From Bacilli bacterium (lineage in GTDB: Bacteria; Bacillota_I; Bacilli_A; RFN20; CAG-826), in assembly GCA_024680795.1 (NCBI GenBank), contig JAILBR010000010.1, positions 1-44,494 on the forward strand: DNA of 44,494 nt, in the 5' to 3' direction. Positions 24,486 to 35,300 of the stretch are shown here, piece by piece. The notes under the pieces were generated by a model. The model had not been told where the DNA came from, searched no databases, and saw only the letters and a program-made list of their open reading frames with translations. Each line of letters begins with the position of its first letter. Position 1 is the first letter of the stretch. The translations under genes and the position numbers were made by a program.

Positions 24486-26123
24486 ATGACTATTGGAGAA
24501 AAAATTACTCACTTAAGAATCGTCAATAATATTTCCCAAGAACAATTAGCAGATGCGCTAAAAGTTTCTAGACAAAGCGTTTCTAAGTGGGAGAGTGGTG
24601 AATCCTTACCACAAATTGATAAAGTTATTGAATTATGTACTTTATTCAAAATCAGTGCTGACGAACTCATCAATGATGATATCGTCATTCATAGAGGTAA
24701 AAATATAGTTCCAAGCATTGGTGAAGATGTTAAAACAAAATATTTTGGTACCGATGGTTTTAGAGGCGAAGTTAACACAGTGTTAACTGCAGATCATGCC
24801 TATAAAATCGGTCGTTTTTTAGGTTGGTTCTATGGAAATCCAAGATATAACGGACAAAAACCAGGATACCGCCCAAGAATTGTTATCGGTAAAGACACAA
24901 GAAGAAGTAGCTATATGCTTGAATACGCAGTTGCTGCTGGTATTGCTGCTAGTGGTGCTAATGTTGAATTAATGCACGTCACAACTACACCAAGCATTTC
25001 TTACATAGTAAGACAAGATTGCTTCGACTGTGGTGTTATGATTACTGCTAGCCATAATCCTTTCTATGATAATGGTATTAAAGTTATTAACTGCGATGGT
25101 GAAAAACTTGAAGACGCAGTTGCTGTGTTAATTGAAGCTTACATCGATGGCGACTTAAAGAAACTTGAAGTGGAAGGCGATGATCTCCCATTCGCTATTA
25201 GAGATGAAGTTGGTAGTATCGGTGATTATAGCAGTGGACGTAACCGTTATATCGGTTATCTCATCTCACTTGCTAAACATTCCATGAAGACCTTAAAGAT
25301 TGGTCTAGATACCGCTAACGGAGCGAGCTGGATGATTGCAAAAAGCGTCTTTGACGCTTTAGGTGCTCAAACATACGTCATTAATAACCATCCAGATGGA
25401 GTTAACATCAATAGAGATGCTGGTAGCACACACATTGATAACTTCTGCAAATTTGTCAAAGATAATAAATTAGATATTGGCTTTGCATTCGATGGCGATG
25501 CAGATAGATGTATCGCTGTTGATGAAAATGGTAAAGAAGTCGATGGCGATAAGATTATGTACCTCCTCGCTTGCAAACTTAAGAGTGAAGGCGCTCTTGA
25601 AAAAGACACACTCGTTACCACAATTATGTCCAATAGCGGCTTAACTAAAGCTCTTAAACAAGTTGGTATCAAAAATGTTCAAACCAAAGTTGGCGATAGA
25701 TTCGTTTTTGAAAAGATGCAACAAGAAGGCTATAGCCTTGGTGGGGAACAATCCGGTCACGTTATTATTAAGAAATACGCAACTACTGGCGATGGTGTCT
25801 TAACTGCTATCATGGTGACAGAAGAAGTTCTTGAAAGAAAATCAACTCTTTCTAAACTCGTTGCCCCAGTTAAACTCTTACCACAAAAGACCAAGAATGT
25901 TAGAGTGACAAATAAAGCAGCAGTCGTCGAAGACGAAGCTGTCCAAGCTAAGTTCAAAGAAGTCAATGACATGATCGGCGATAATGGAAGAGCGTTATTA
26001 AGACAATCTGGCACAGAACCAGTCGTCCGTATCATGCTCGAATGTCCAACCATCGCTGAATGTGATGAATATATCGAAAAGATTTATAACGTCATTAAGA
26101 AAAGAGGATATGTTTGTGAATAA
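24486..26123 (+). CDS. glmM: Phosphoglucosamine mutase with N-terminal XRE DNA-binding domain
   Basis: The 545 residues combine two domains in one frame. Residues 1-60 are an XRE/Cro-type helix-turn-helix (IGEKITHLRIVNNISQEQLA; VSRQSVSKWESGESLP). After a linker of about 20 residues, residues about 83-545 are a complete GlmM that interconverts glucosamine-6-phosphate and glucosamine-1-phosphate for cell-wall precursor synthesis. Key sites are KYFGTDGFRG, phosphoserine Ser189 in TASHNP, the metal loop DGDADR (336-341), the sugar-binding GGEQSGH and phosphate-binding RQSGTEP (506-512). GGAGA precedes ATG 24486, and no ribosome site or ATG lies at the domain junction. The fusion suggests that the enzyme also binds DNA, perhaps its own promoter. 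It heads an amino-sugar operon. Confidence 0.93.
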   Translation: MTIGEKITHLRIVNNISQEQLADALKVSRQSVSKWESGESLPQIDKVIELCTLFKISADELINDDIVIHRGKNIVPSIGEDVKTKYFGTDGFRGEVNTVLTADHAYKIGRFLGWFYGNPRYNGQKPGYRPRIVIGKDTRRSSYMLEYAVAAGIAASGANVELMHVTTTPSISYIVRQDCFDCGVMITASHNPFYDNGIKVINCDGEKLEDAVAVLIEAYIDGDLKKLEVEGDDLPFAIRDEVGSIGDYSSGRNRYIGYLISLAKHSMKTLKIGLDTANGASWMIAKSVFDALGAQTYVINNHPDGVNINRDAGSTHIDNFCKFVKDNKLDIGFAFDGDADRCIAVDENGKEVDGDKIMYLLACKLKSEGALEKDTLVTTIMSNSGLTKALKQVGIKNVQTKVGDRFVFEKMQQEGYSLGGEQSGHVIIKKYATTGDGVLTAIMVTEEVLERKSTLSKLVAPVKLLPQKTKNVRVTNKAAVVEDEAVQAKFKEVNDMIGDNGRALLRQSGTEPVVRIMLECPTIAECDEYIEKIYNVIKKRGYVCE

Positions 26124-26790
26124 ACTTAATATCAAAACTTCAGAATTATTCCAAAACGTTGAAGCTGATTTCTTAAAAGAAGTATTCGCTGAAAGCGAAT
26201 ATCCATGGGAAATCCTCCCACAAATTAAAGTGATTGTCGCTAACGCGCTTGAAAATGGATTAGAAGGATATCACCTTTTAAAAGAAGGTGTCTTAGTTGG
26301 TGATAATGTCAAGATTGCTGCTACAGCAACTATCGAAGCCCCAGCAATTATCGGCAAAGATACCGAACTTAGACCAGGTGCTTTCTTAAGAGGAAATGTC
26401 ATCGTTGGTGAAAAATGTGTGGTTGGTAATTCTTCAGAATTAAAGAATTGTATCTTGCTTAATCACGTCCAAGTTCCACATTATAACTATGTTGGAGATT
26501 CCATCTTAGGTGAATACGCACATATGGGTGCAGGAAGTATTCTTTCTAACCTTAAGAGCGGTGGAAAAAATATCTTCATCCACGGAGATAAAGAATACGA
26601 AACTGGATTAAGAAAAATCGGTGGATTCTTAGGCGATCACGCTGATATCGGATGTGGTAGTGTTCTTAACCCAGGCACTATTATTGGTAGATACACAAAC
26701 GTTTACCCTCTTAGCATGCTAAGAGGATGCTATCCAGAACATAGCATTGTTAAAACACCAACAAATGTTGTAGATAAAATAGAAGAATAA
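26116..26790 (+). CDS. Left-handed beta-helix acyltransferase-like protein (GlmU C-domain-like)
   Basis: The 224-residue protein has an N-terminal helical part (ELFQNVEADFLKEVF, SEYPWEILPQIK). From about residue 60 it has hexapeptide repeats (IIGKDTELRPGAFLRGNVIVG; VGNSSELKNCILL; VPHYNYVGDSILG; GCGSVLNPGTIIG). Such proteins are often annotated as UDP-GlcNAc pyrophosphorylase-related; they resemble the acetyltransferase domain of GlmU without the uridylyltransferase domain. After GlmM, acetylation of glucosamine-1-phosphate is the natural role, by inference. GTG 26116 is chosen as start because GAGG (26104-26107) lies 8 nt before it. ATG 26110 is only 2 nt from GAGG, and ATG 26062 lies deep inside glmM. 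The gene overlaps glmM by 8 bp. Confidence 0.85.
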   Translation: MNKLNIKTSELFQNVEADFLKEVFAESEYPWEILPQIKVIVANALENGLEGYHLLKEGVLVGDNVKIAATATIEAPAIIGKDTELRPGAFLRGNVIVGEKCVVGNSSELKNCILLNHVQVPHYNYVGDSILGEYAHMGAGSILSNLKSGGKNIFIHGDKEYETGLRKIGGFLGDHADIGCGSVLNPGTIIGRYTNVYPLSMLRGCYPEHSIVKTPTNVVDKIEE

Positions 26791-26811
26791 TTTATAGGAG
26801 ACAAAATTAAA

Positions 26812-27534
26812 ATGAAAGTTGTTGTTGGAAATGAGCAAGAAATCAGCAGATTGATCGCTGAAGAATTTATCAAACAAGTTAACGCTAAACCAAATTCAGT
26901 TTTAGGCTTAGCAACTGGTACATCACCATTAGGTGTTTACGCAAACTTAGTCAAAGCAAATAAAGAGGGAAGAGTCACATTTAAAGATGTTGCTACCTTC
27001 AACCTTGATGAATATATTGGCTTAGAAGGAACACATGATCAATCATACCGTTACTTCATGAACGTCAACTTATTCGACCATATCGATATCGATAAGAGCA
27101 GAACCCACGTCTTAAAAGGAGTTGGCGATTATGAAGCATACGCTGCTCAATATGATGATGAAATCGCTTCCTTTGGTGGTATCGATCTTCAAATCTTAGG
27201 TATTGGTAGTGATGGCCATATCGCATTCAATGAACCAGGTACATCCTTTGATTCATTAACCCACGTTGCTGAATTAGCAGAAAGCACAATCGTTGATAAC
27301 TCTCGTTTATTTAATAATATTAGCGAAGTCCCAACTAAGGCAGTTACAATGGGCTTAAAGAGCATCATGAACGCTAGAAAAATCGTTCTTATCGCTACAG
27401 GTAAAAATAAAGCAAAGGCCATTGCAAGCTTATTAAAAGGTGTCAAGACTATTGATAATCCATCAACCGTCTTAATCGATCATCCAGATTGCACAATCTA
27501 TGTTGATGAAGATGCCTATAGCTTAGTTAAATAA
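26812..27534 (+). CDS. nagB: Glucosamine-6-phosphate deaminase
   Basis: This enzyme converts glucosamine-6-phosphate to fructose-6-phosphate and ammonia. The 240-residue length is that of the short bacterial form. Motifs are LGLATGTSPLGVY for phosphate binding, FNLDEYIGL with catalytic Asp66 and Glu67, and GIGSDGHIAFNEPG with Asp134, His136 and Glu141. GGAGA precedes the ATG. It lies 21 bp after the beta-helix gene in the same operon as glmM. NagB removes the substrate that GlmM uses, so the operon controls the branch point between wall synthesis and glycolysis. It ends in a strong terminator. Confidence 0.95.
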   Translation: MKVVVGNEQEISRLIAEEFIKQVNAKPNSVLGLATGTSPLGVYANLVKANKEGRVTFKDVATFNLDEYIGLEGTHDQSYRYFMNVNLFDHIDIDKSRTHVLKGVGDYEAYAAQYDDEIASFGGIDLQILGIGSDGHIAFNEPGTSFDSLTHVAELAESTIVDNSRLFNNISEVPTKAVTMGLKSIMNARKIVLIATGKNKAKAIASLLKGVKTIDNPSTVLIDHPDCTIYVDEDAYSLVK

Positions 27535-27554
27535 GAGATATAAAACAAAAATAA

Positions 27555-27584
27555 AGTCGAGGAATGAACCTCGACTTTTTATTT
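27555..27584. terminator. Bidirectional terminator between nagB and the convergent lipoprotein gene
   Basis: AGTCGAGG (27555-27562) pairs with CCTCGACT (27569-27576) around a 6-nt loop. T-runs follow on the plus strand (TTTTATTTTA), and A-rich sequence precedes it, so the minus strand also has a T-run. It can serve both genes. Confidence 0.9.
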
Positions 27585-27600
27585 TATAAAAAGATTTTGA

Positions 27601-29097
27601 TTATTTCTCTATTTCTTTTAGTTCTTCAATCACCTGTTGAACATCGATTTGATAATACTTATCGAGTAATTCTTGGCTAGGAAGTTTAGTAGAATAATCA
27701 GCTTTAGAATCTAAGGCGATTTTTAATGAGGTATCGGCTTTAGCTTTGAATTCCAAATCGATATTAAAGTTATCTAACCCGACTTTGCTCATATCGATTT
27801 CGTTATGGTAATTTGCTTCGAAATTGTAGTTGACATCAATGGTTAATTGCCCACCTTTTTCAAATAATAATTTACCCTCTAAAACAGTAGTGGTGAATTC
27901 GAGCGGTAAATCATTTAAGTCTGGCAAAATGTCATCTTGAACTGCGGAGTTGATTAATTGTCCGACTTCATTGAATGTTTCTTTATCATTAATCTTGAAA
28001 TCAACAGAGAGCAATTTGTCACTCTTTTGAGGATATGAATAGAATCTGATGTTTCCTTTTTCTAGTGTATCTAAAATATCTTTCTTTTGACTTTCACCTG
28101 ACTTCGCTAAAGCGCCTAACATCGAGTAGACGGTCGTGGAAGTGATGATTTCATCAAAGTTAACATAGAAATCATTATAGAGATTGACTGATGTTGGCTC
28201 ATATAAGTTGATAAAGGCAGCAGAAGTTTTTGCAATCAAACTATCAAGAGTTTCATCTGCTTTTGAACCGATAACTGGTAAGCCTTTAAGATCTTCTAAA
28301 ATATCAATGGCTTTTTGATCAGCAAAACTGGCATAGACAACGTCATTCTTTAAATAGGCTTTAAGGTTAGCACCGGTAGAAAGAATGTGGTGGTGGTCAA
28401 CTTCTTTATTTACTTTATTGGTGAAATATTTTCCATATAAATCTTGTCTAATGCTGTAGTTAATATCTAAATCACCTGTCAAAGAATTGACATTGGCGAA
28501 TCCCACTAAATCGCTGGTCTTGGTTTCATAATTTTTAGCAAAACTAAATCCAGATAATCCACCTTCTAAATCGGTGCCATATCCAGATAAGGCGAGGTTA
28601 AGATCAAAACCTTGGTTTGTGGAATTTGGAATGGTCTTAGCCGAATAATTAGCGTTTTTATAGGTTGTATCTACTTTAAAACCTTTTGAATATTTAAGAT
28701 TTTCAAATAGATCTTCAACCGCTAAAGAGATACTTTTTCTTCCATAATTTCCTTTTGAGTCCGTAGTTAAAAGACCAAATTCAGTTGCGACATTTAAATC
28801 TTCTGGTTCTTCTTGTTGACTGCCTCCACCTGGATTATCTTGTCCACCAGGATTACCTCCTGGGTTATCGCTTCCACCTGGGTTTCCGCCTGGATTGTCT
28901 TGTCCGCCAGGATTTCCTCCTGGGTTTCCGCCTGGATTGTCTTGTCCGTCAGGATTGCCTCCTGGGTTTCCTCCAGGGTTATCTTGTCCGCTAGGTGTAT
29001 CTGCGGGTTGAACTGGAGTTGGACTAACGTTTACTGTTCTACAAGCGGAAAGGAGTAAAACAGAAGACGCCATTAGAAATAAAACTTTTTTGTTCAT
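27601..29097 (-). CDS. Lipoprotein with Gly/Asn/Pro repeat linker, unknown function
   Basis: A 498-residue lipoprotein with lipobox LLSAC (Cys19). After about 15 residues comes a linker of roughly 60 residues built from repeats such as QDNPGGNPGGNP. This is flexible and uncharged, and would hold the following domain away from the membrane. Residues from about 100 on form a globular, probably beta-rich domain with many Asp, Lys, Asn and Tyr residues. Segments such as YNFEANYHNEIDM and LEFKAKADTSLKIALDSKA resemble repeated beta-strands of a lipid- or polymer-binding sheet. I recognise no family. AGGAG precedes the ATG on the minus strand. It converges on nagB and shares its terminator, and it diverges from the giant LRR gene. 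Confidence 0.8.
   Translation of the reverse strand: MNKKVLFLMASSVLLLSACRTVNVSPTPVQPADTPSGQDNPGGNPGGNPDGQDNPGGNPGGNPGGQDNPGGNPGGSDNPGGNPGGQDNPGGGSQQEEPEDLNVATEFGLLTTDSKGNYGRKSISLAVEDLFENLKYSKGFKVDTTYKNANYSAKTIPNSTNQGFDLNLALSGYGTDLEGGLSGFSFAKNYETKTSDLVGFANVNSLTGDLDINYSIRQDLYGKYFTNKVNKEVDHHHILSTGANLKAYLKNDVVYASFADQKAIDILEDLKGLPVIGSKADETLDSLIAKTSAAFINLYEPTSVNLYNDFYVNFDEIITSTTVYSMLGALAKSGESQKKDILDTLEKGNIRFYSYPQKSDKLLSVDFKINDKETFNEVGQLINSAVQDDILPDLNDLPLEFTTTVLEGKLLFEKGGQLTIDVNYNFEANYHNEIDMSKVGLDNFNIDLEFKAKADTSLKIALDSKADYSTKLPSQELLDKYYQIDVQQVIEELKEIEK
28823..28995. repeat. In-frame tandem repeat encoding the Gly/Asn/Pro linker
   Basis: The minus-strand lipoprotein gene contains about five degenerate units of 10-14 codons encoding variants of GQDNPGGNPGG. 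The repeated DNA (plus strand TTGTC-GCCAGGATT-type units) is a place where slippage could change linker length between strains. It is coding sequence, not a CRISPR array. Confidence 0.85.
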
Positions 29098-29120
29098 AGG
29101 AAAATATCTCCTTTTTGTTA

Positions 29121-29143
29121 TTCTACTATATAAATAAGTAGAA
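29121..29143. promoter_or_regulatory. Inverted repeat in the promoter of the minus-strand lipoprotein
   Basis: TTCTACT (29121-29127) and AGTAGAA (29137-29143) form a 7-bp inverted repeat with a 9-nt spacer. On the minus strand it overlaps a plausible -10 (TATAGT) with TTTAGA about 16 nt upstream. It may be an operator; function inferred from position. Confidence 0.35.
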
Positions 29144-29221
29144 ATGTCTAAAAAATTTATTTGCGAAGTTTTATTAACATAGTTAATATAGCGAAAATGA
29201 AAATGTGGGCAAAATGAATTA

Positions 29222-29274
29222 ATATATAAAAAAGTAAAATTTACTTTTCATATATAGGTCAAAATGATTACAAT
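29222..29274 (+). promoter_or_regulatory. Candidate promoter and palindrome before the LRR/VWA cluster
   Basis: AAAAGTAAA (29230-29238) and TTTACTTTT (29240-29248) form a perfect 9-bp inverted repeat around one base. It overlaps a weak -35 (TTTCAT, 29246-29251) that sits 17 nt before TACAAT (29269-29274). An alternative promoter is TTGCGA (29161-29166), 17 nt, TAATAT (29184-29189), which would put the palindrome in the leader. Either way it is a candidate control site for the cluster. The A+T richness lowers confidence. Confidence 0.45.
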
Positions 29275-29344
29275 ATATTCAAAGGAAAAGAAGGATTTTT
29301 AGATTAAGTGCGAACTAATTTAAGAGTTTTTTATTAGGCAAATT

Positions 29345-32300
29345 ATGGACTTTGAGAAATTTATTTTAAGTGAAAATCTCGCCAATCTATCTGATGAGTA
29401 TGTTTTAAAAACATTCGTCACCAAATGTGATAAGGACGAGGATTTCATTCAACTCTTCCAATTAAGGGAGTTATTTAACGTTTCACCATTTATTAGTCAA
29501 ATGGTCGAATTTATTAAAGCGAAGGACGTAAAAGGATTACAATCTTTCACTTTTAATTTAATGAAGAAATATGAAATCGCTCATATCTCGTGTCATGTTT
29601 ATGCCTATTTTATTTCTAAAACCTTAGCCGCTCTCAAAGTCAAAGGCGATGAAATCTTCTGGATTGATCCTAGAAAGAACGACTTATCCGATATCACTTA
29701 TTCTGGTAACGCACCAACCCTTGGTATGGGTGGTTATCACGAAAAGAAAGAAGACTTTGATATCATCAATGGTCGTCTTATCTCTATTAAGAGCGATGAA
29801 AAAATCATCACTATTCCAAATAATTTAGTTACTTCGATAGAAGGATTTGAAGATAGACGTGGTGGAACCTCAAATATTATAGGTGTTCTATTAAAGAAAA
29901 ATAACGTCAGTTTACTTTCTATCCCTTATTCCGTCCAAAATATCGGCAAAGAAGCTTTTAAAGACGCTAATACGGTGCAAACAGTATTATTCCCACCAAC
30001 GATTAATAAAATCCCAGAAGGAATGTTTAAAAACTGTGTCGCTTTAGGTAGAGTCCTCGCTAGTGGTGTTAGTGAAATCGGTAAGAATGCTTTTGAAAAT
30101 TCTGGTTTATCTTCCGTCGGTGGCTTCAGTGCTGATGAACTTGAAAAAGTCCAAGCTGGTGCTTTTAGAAACTGTAAACAACTTAAGAAAATCGATTTGC
30201 CTGATACATATTTTTCTGTTTCCTCTTTAGCGGGAACATCTTCTTTAAAACTCTTATCTTTCAAAGCTCATGAAAGAATCAAGATGATGAAGATGCTTTT
30301 CATGAAGGATGAATATGATAAAAACCCAGTATGCACCGTGGAACATGTAAGAGTCAAATTCCCAGATGGTAAGATTCCAGCTGGATATTTCCAAGGTTTA
30401 ACATCTCTTAAAGAAATTTATGTTGATGGTGCGATTACTGAAATTGGTGATAACGCCTTCACAAACTGTATCGAATTAGAAAAATTATTCCTTGAATATA
30501 ATGGGGAAGTCATCCCACATGAATGTTTTAAAGGATGTAAAAAGCTTAAATCATTACCAGCCTTTAAGAATGCATCGATTATTTCTGAAGGCGCATTCGA
30601 TGGCATGGAGTCTTTAGCTAACTTGCAACTCGCTAATGAAGTCCAAATTATCTCTAAAAACTCCTTTAAAGATTGTAAATCACTTCAAGGATTCCCATTT
30701 AAATATGTCGGTGATTCCTTACCAAGTGGTGCTTTTGAAGGTATGGATAATGTCGACATCACTCCATTCTTAAATCAAATCAAAGAGTTTGCCCCTTATA
30801 GTGCGGCAAATATAAAGATTCCAGAAGGATTTAAGATTGCTAAGGATGTCAAAAAGATTTGTGCAAATGCTTTTGCGGGATCTACATTCCCTGAAAACTT
30901 TGTCTTATCTTTATATCCTGATACCATCTATGAAGAAGAAGCTTTTAAAGATACAAATATCAAAGCTATCAACTATGAAACTTTAAAACTCAAAACCCCA
31001 TCAGGTGATGAGATTGAACCATATCAATTATTTGTTTCTTCTAAAGAAGAATTCAAACAAAAATATCAAATCAGCCGTATCGTTGTTAATGTTGAAGAAA
31101 TCCCAGAAAACAGTTTCAGCGAATGGGAAAATCTTAAACTTGTCGGTATCGGCGCTAATGTAAAAGCCATTAAGAAAGGTGCTTTTGCTAACTGTAAACT
31201 TTTATATTCCATCAAAAATAAAGCCACAGGAGTTAACATCTATGATGAAGCATTCATGGATTGTATTAACTTAGGCGCAATCTCTAACGATGGAAGTGAA
31301 AGCGAAGTCTTAGATTTAAGTTTTGCCAGTTTTATCGGCGCGAATGCCTTTAAAGGATGTGCGAAATTTAAAAATGTCGATGCGATAAAAGTCGGTAAGG
31401 TTTCTCCTTTTGCGTTTGCTAATTGTGTCAACCTATCCAAGATTTCTGTCACCATCGCAAAACCATATATCGATATGGGTTATAAGTTCTTCAATTTATT
31501 TAACTCTGATATCGATAAATTTAATCAAGAAATCATGCTTCTAAAAGAAGTGAAAGTGGCCTTCCCTGATAAAGAGATTCCAGAAGGATTCTTTGAAGGA
31601 CTTAAGAACGTCACAAATATTGAAATCGAAGGCGAGATTAACGTCTTAGGCAAGAAAGCCTTTAGAAACTGTCCAGAATTAACTGGATTCTCGCTTAATT
31701 ATAAAGGTGATATCTTCCCAAGCTATTGCTTTGAAGGCTCACCAAAAGTGGAAATCGCAAAATTCTTAAGTGAAGCATCAGTCTATGAAGCTTACTCCTT
31801 AAGCAATTTGACTTTCCCAAAATCATTCAAATTATCTCCAAATCTCAAGAAAGTGGAAGCGCATGCATTTGAAAATTCTGTCTTTGCGGAAAATTTTGTT
31901 CTTGAGTTAAATAATAATTCGGCTTTTGAGGCTTTATCTTTCAAAGGCACAAATATTCATAATATCCGCTTCTCCTCTTTTGAACTTAAAGATGGGGAAG
32001 GAAAAGTAATTAAACCTTATCAATTGTTCGAAGAAAGTTATGAAGAATTCGATAAGAATTATAAGATTGCCCGTATCATTATATCATGTAATGATATCCC
32101 AGAAGGAGCTTTCAAAGGTTGGAAGAGCTTAGTGCAAGTCATCATCGATGAAAATGTTAAGATCATTCCTAACCACTGTTTTGAGGATTGTACATCTTTA
32201 GAAGGCATCAAATTTAGAGGGGATGGAGTTATACTTGGTGATCGTGCTTTCTATAACTGTAATAATCTTTCCACAATCAAAAATGGTGTAAGCGAAGAAG

Positions 32301-35300
32301 CAGAAGAGAATGTCATTGACCTCAACTTTGTGAAAAAGATTGGTGCGGAAGCATTCACTAACTGCTCATCTTTCACCAAAATTAATGCAGATAATGTCTC
32401 TCATATCGATAAACTCGTCTTTGCAGGTTGCGAGAATATTAACGAAGTCGACTTAAAGATTTCTAATCGCTTCTTAGTCGATAACCGTTTCTTTGAATTC
32501 TTTGCCGATTCATTAGATGCATTCAATGAAAAATTTAATAAATTAAATAACATCACCGTCAGTGTTGATGGTTATTTATCTGAATCTTTCTTCGAAGGAT
32601 TAAAGAATATCTCAAGCATCACCATCAAGGGCACTTTAAATGACATCGGTCCTAGATGTTTTAAAGGTGATGAAAACTTAGAAGAATTATTATTCTTATT
32701 CGTCGGAGAAGAAATCAAAGAAAGCACATTTGAAGGTTTAGAAAAACTTAATGCGATTCCAAATATGGATAACGTACAAGTGGTCAGAAAAGACGCTTTC
32801 AAATACTGCAATAATTTAAAAGAAATTAACTTATCAGATAAACTCATCCTTATTGAAACCGGAGCGTTTAAAGGCTGCTCTAACTTAGTGAGATTAGAAA
32901 GCGAAATTTATGATAAAGAAATTAGAGACGAAACTTTCAAAGAATGTGTCAATTTAGAATACGTTGACTTAACTAATATCGCTAAAGTCGCTAAGAGTGC
33001 TTTTGAAGGTGTAGAAAAATATAACTATGTTATAAGTGGCGCAATCGAAACTCCGATTAGTGAGGTTTTCCCTAACGCTCATATTAAGAAAGTTAAATAC
33101 ATCGGCAAACGTATTCCAGGCCAATTCTATAGCGATTTAAAAGAACTTGAAGAAGTGGAATTTAGTAATTTAATCGCTATTGGGCCATACGCTTTTGAGG
33201 GATGTGAATTATTAGAAAAACTCCCAGATACTTCTAGCGTCCAATATATTGGTGACTATGCATTAAGTGGCACTGCAATAAAAGAATTTAAAGTCGAAAA
33301 AGATATTCCATATCTTGGAGTTGGTGTTTTTGCTGGCGATCAAAAATTAGAAAAATTATCCTTGCCTTTAGTTGATAAATCACTTGTTGAATTATTCTCC
33401 TTAGAAGAAGTCGAAGGGGCAAAAGAAGTGGTCTCTGTCGATGAAAACAAGTATTATGTCCCATCTAGCTTAAAAGAAGTTGAAGTGACTAAATACTCTA
33501 ACGGAGGTAATTTTGCGGGTCTAGATTTCGATATCATCTTTAAAGATGAAATTGAAGAAATTCCAACTGGATTCTTATCTAACTATACTGGTAATATCGA
33601 TATCAATTTTGAAAAGGTGAGAGTGATTCATTCGTCCGCTTTTGAAAATTCCAAAATTGAAAAACTCGATTTACCAAATATCGAAGTCGTTGAAAAAGAA
33701 GCCTTTAAAAATATGGGTGAATTAAATGAACTCTCATTTGGTAAAGGCTTAGTGGAATTAGATGAATCTGTCTTTAATAATCCAAACATCATCAGTGTTC
33801 ATCTCGTTGATAATGATAAATATTCTGGCTCTGATGGAGTGATTTTAAATAAAGAAACTGGCTACATTTTATTTGTTAATCGTGATGCTTGCGATGCCAT
33901 CCATCTTGAAGATGAAGCTAAGGTCATCTTAAAAGATGCATTCAAAGGATGTAACCTCATCACTGAATTATATACAAACCGTGTCGAAGAAATCCAAACC
34001 GGTGCCTTTGTTGGCTTAGAGGATTTGGAAATCTTACATATTGAAAATAAAAACTGTAAAGTTGCTCCTCATATTTTGGAAGGCAGCAACAAATTAAAAG
34101 AACTCGTTGTTCCATCTCTATATATTGATGATGCTTCTGTTTCATTAAACTACTACTTATCTAAGTGTGAAGTGAAAGAAGGACTCAATATTCAAATTCA
34201 ATCCGGACCACTTATTAATGGTTTTACCGCTAATTACGGTAGAATCAGCTATCTAGATGTTAGAGGTTGTGACCTAAAGGTCATTGGCAAAAATATCTTT
34301 AAAGATTTAGAGATTGACCACTTAGTGTTACCTGATGAAATCGAAGAAATTGATGAACAAGCTTTTGTGGGCGCTAAAATTAAGGAAATTGAAAGTGATG
34401 CACTTGAAGTTGAAAATAATGTCTTATATTTCCAAGATAAACTCATCCTTGCATTAAGCGATAGTTTTGAAGAATTAAAGATTAAGAGTGGAACTACATA
34501 TATCTACCCACACGCTTTTGAAGGCTTTAAAGAAATTAAGAGCCTCATTATTGAAGAAGAAGAAATTAAGCTCAACCATGTCTTTATTAAATTCAAACTT
34601 GAATCTCTAAGAGTGGGCGAAGTCGACTTCCATCAAGAATTTAGTGGCTCTTTATCTAGCTTAAAACGTTTATCCTATTTAGGATATAACTTAAAAGAAA
34701 GCAGTATTACTAAATTTACTAGCCTCAAATCCATCGAATTATTCAACGTCGAAGAAGTTAATCCAAATGTCTTATATTTCGACCATGAAATTGATGAGAT
34801 AATATTTGAAAATGTTGTTAGTATTAACGACTATGCCTTTGGCAAATACGACATTACTGATAATAAATACGTCAAAGTTAAGCTCTTAAAGATTAATAAT
34901 GAAGTGAAAGAAATCAGTGAAAACGCTTTCTATAACGTCTTCATTAATAAGATTGAACTTAACGAATCTTCTGGAGATTATGTCTCTAGCTTAGGCGCAA
35001 TTATTGATAAGAAGAAACAAATCTTACTATATGTCCAAAAAGGTGATTTAGATGAATTCGAATATCTTGAAAGATTAGAAGAAATCGCTCCATTTGCATT
35101 CTATGGATTAAATAAACTAACTAAAGTCCATCTAAAAGATGTCCGCGACATCAAAGACGGAGCCTTTATGAACTGCTCTTCTTTAGAAAAAGTGATTATT
35201 GGTAAATCCCTAGCTCATTTAGGAAAACATATTTTAGAGGGCACAAAGGTTTCAACCTTACAAATTCCATTTATCGGAAAAGATGTCGATCATCCTGAAT

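Noticed and set aside
26062-26115. Longer start (ATG 26062 or ATG 26110) for the beta-helix protein
   Set aside because: ATG 26062 has no ribosome site and would overlap glmM by 62 bp; ATG 26110 is only 2 nt from GAGG. GTG 26116 has ideal spacing.
28823-28995. Possible CRISPR-like array
   Set aside because: Units are in frame, 10-14 codons, with no unique spacers; they encode a linker.
28785-29058. Two plus-strand frames opposite the Gly/Asn/Pro linker
   Set aside because: They are repetitive translations of the antisense of the linker repeat, with no ribosome site.
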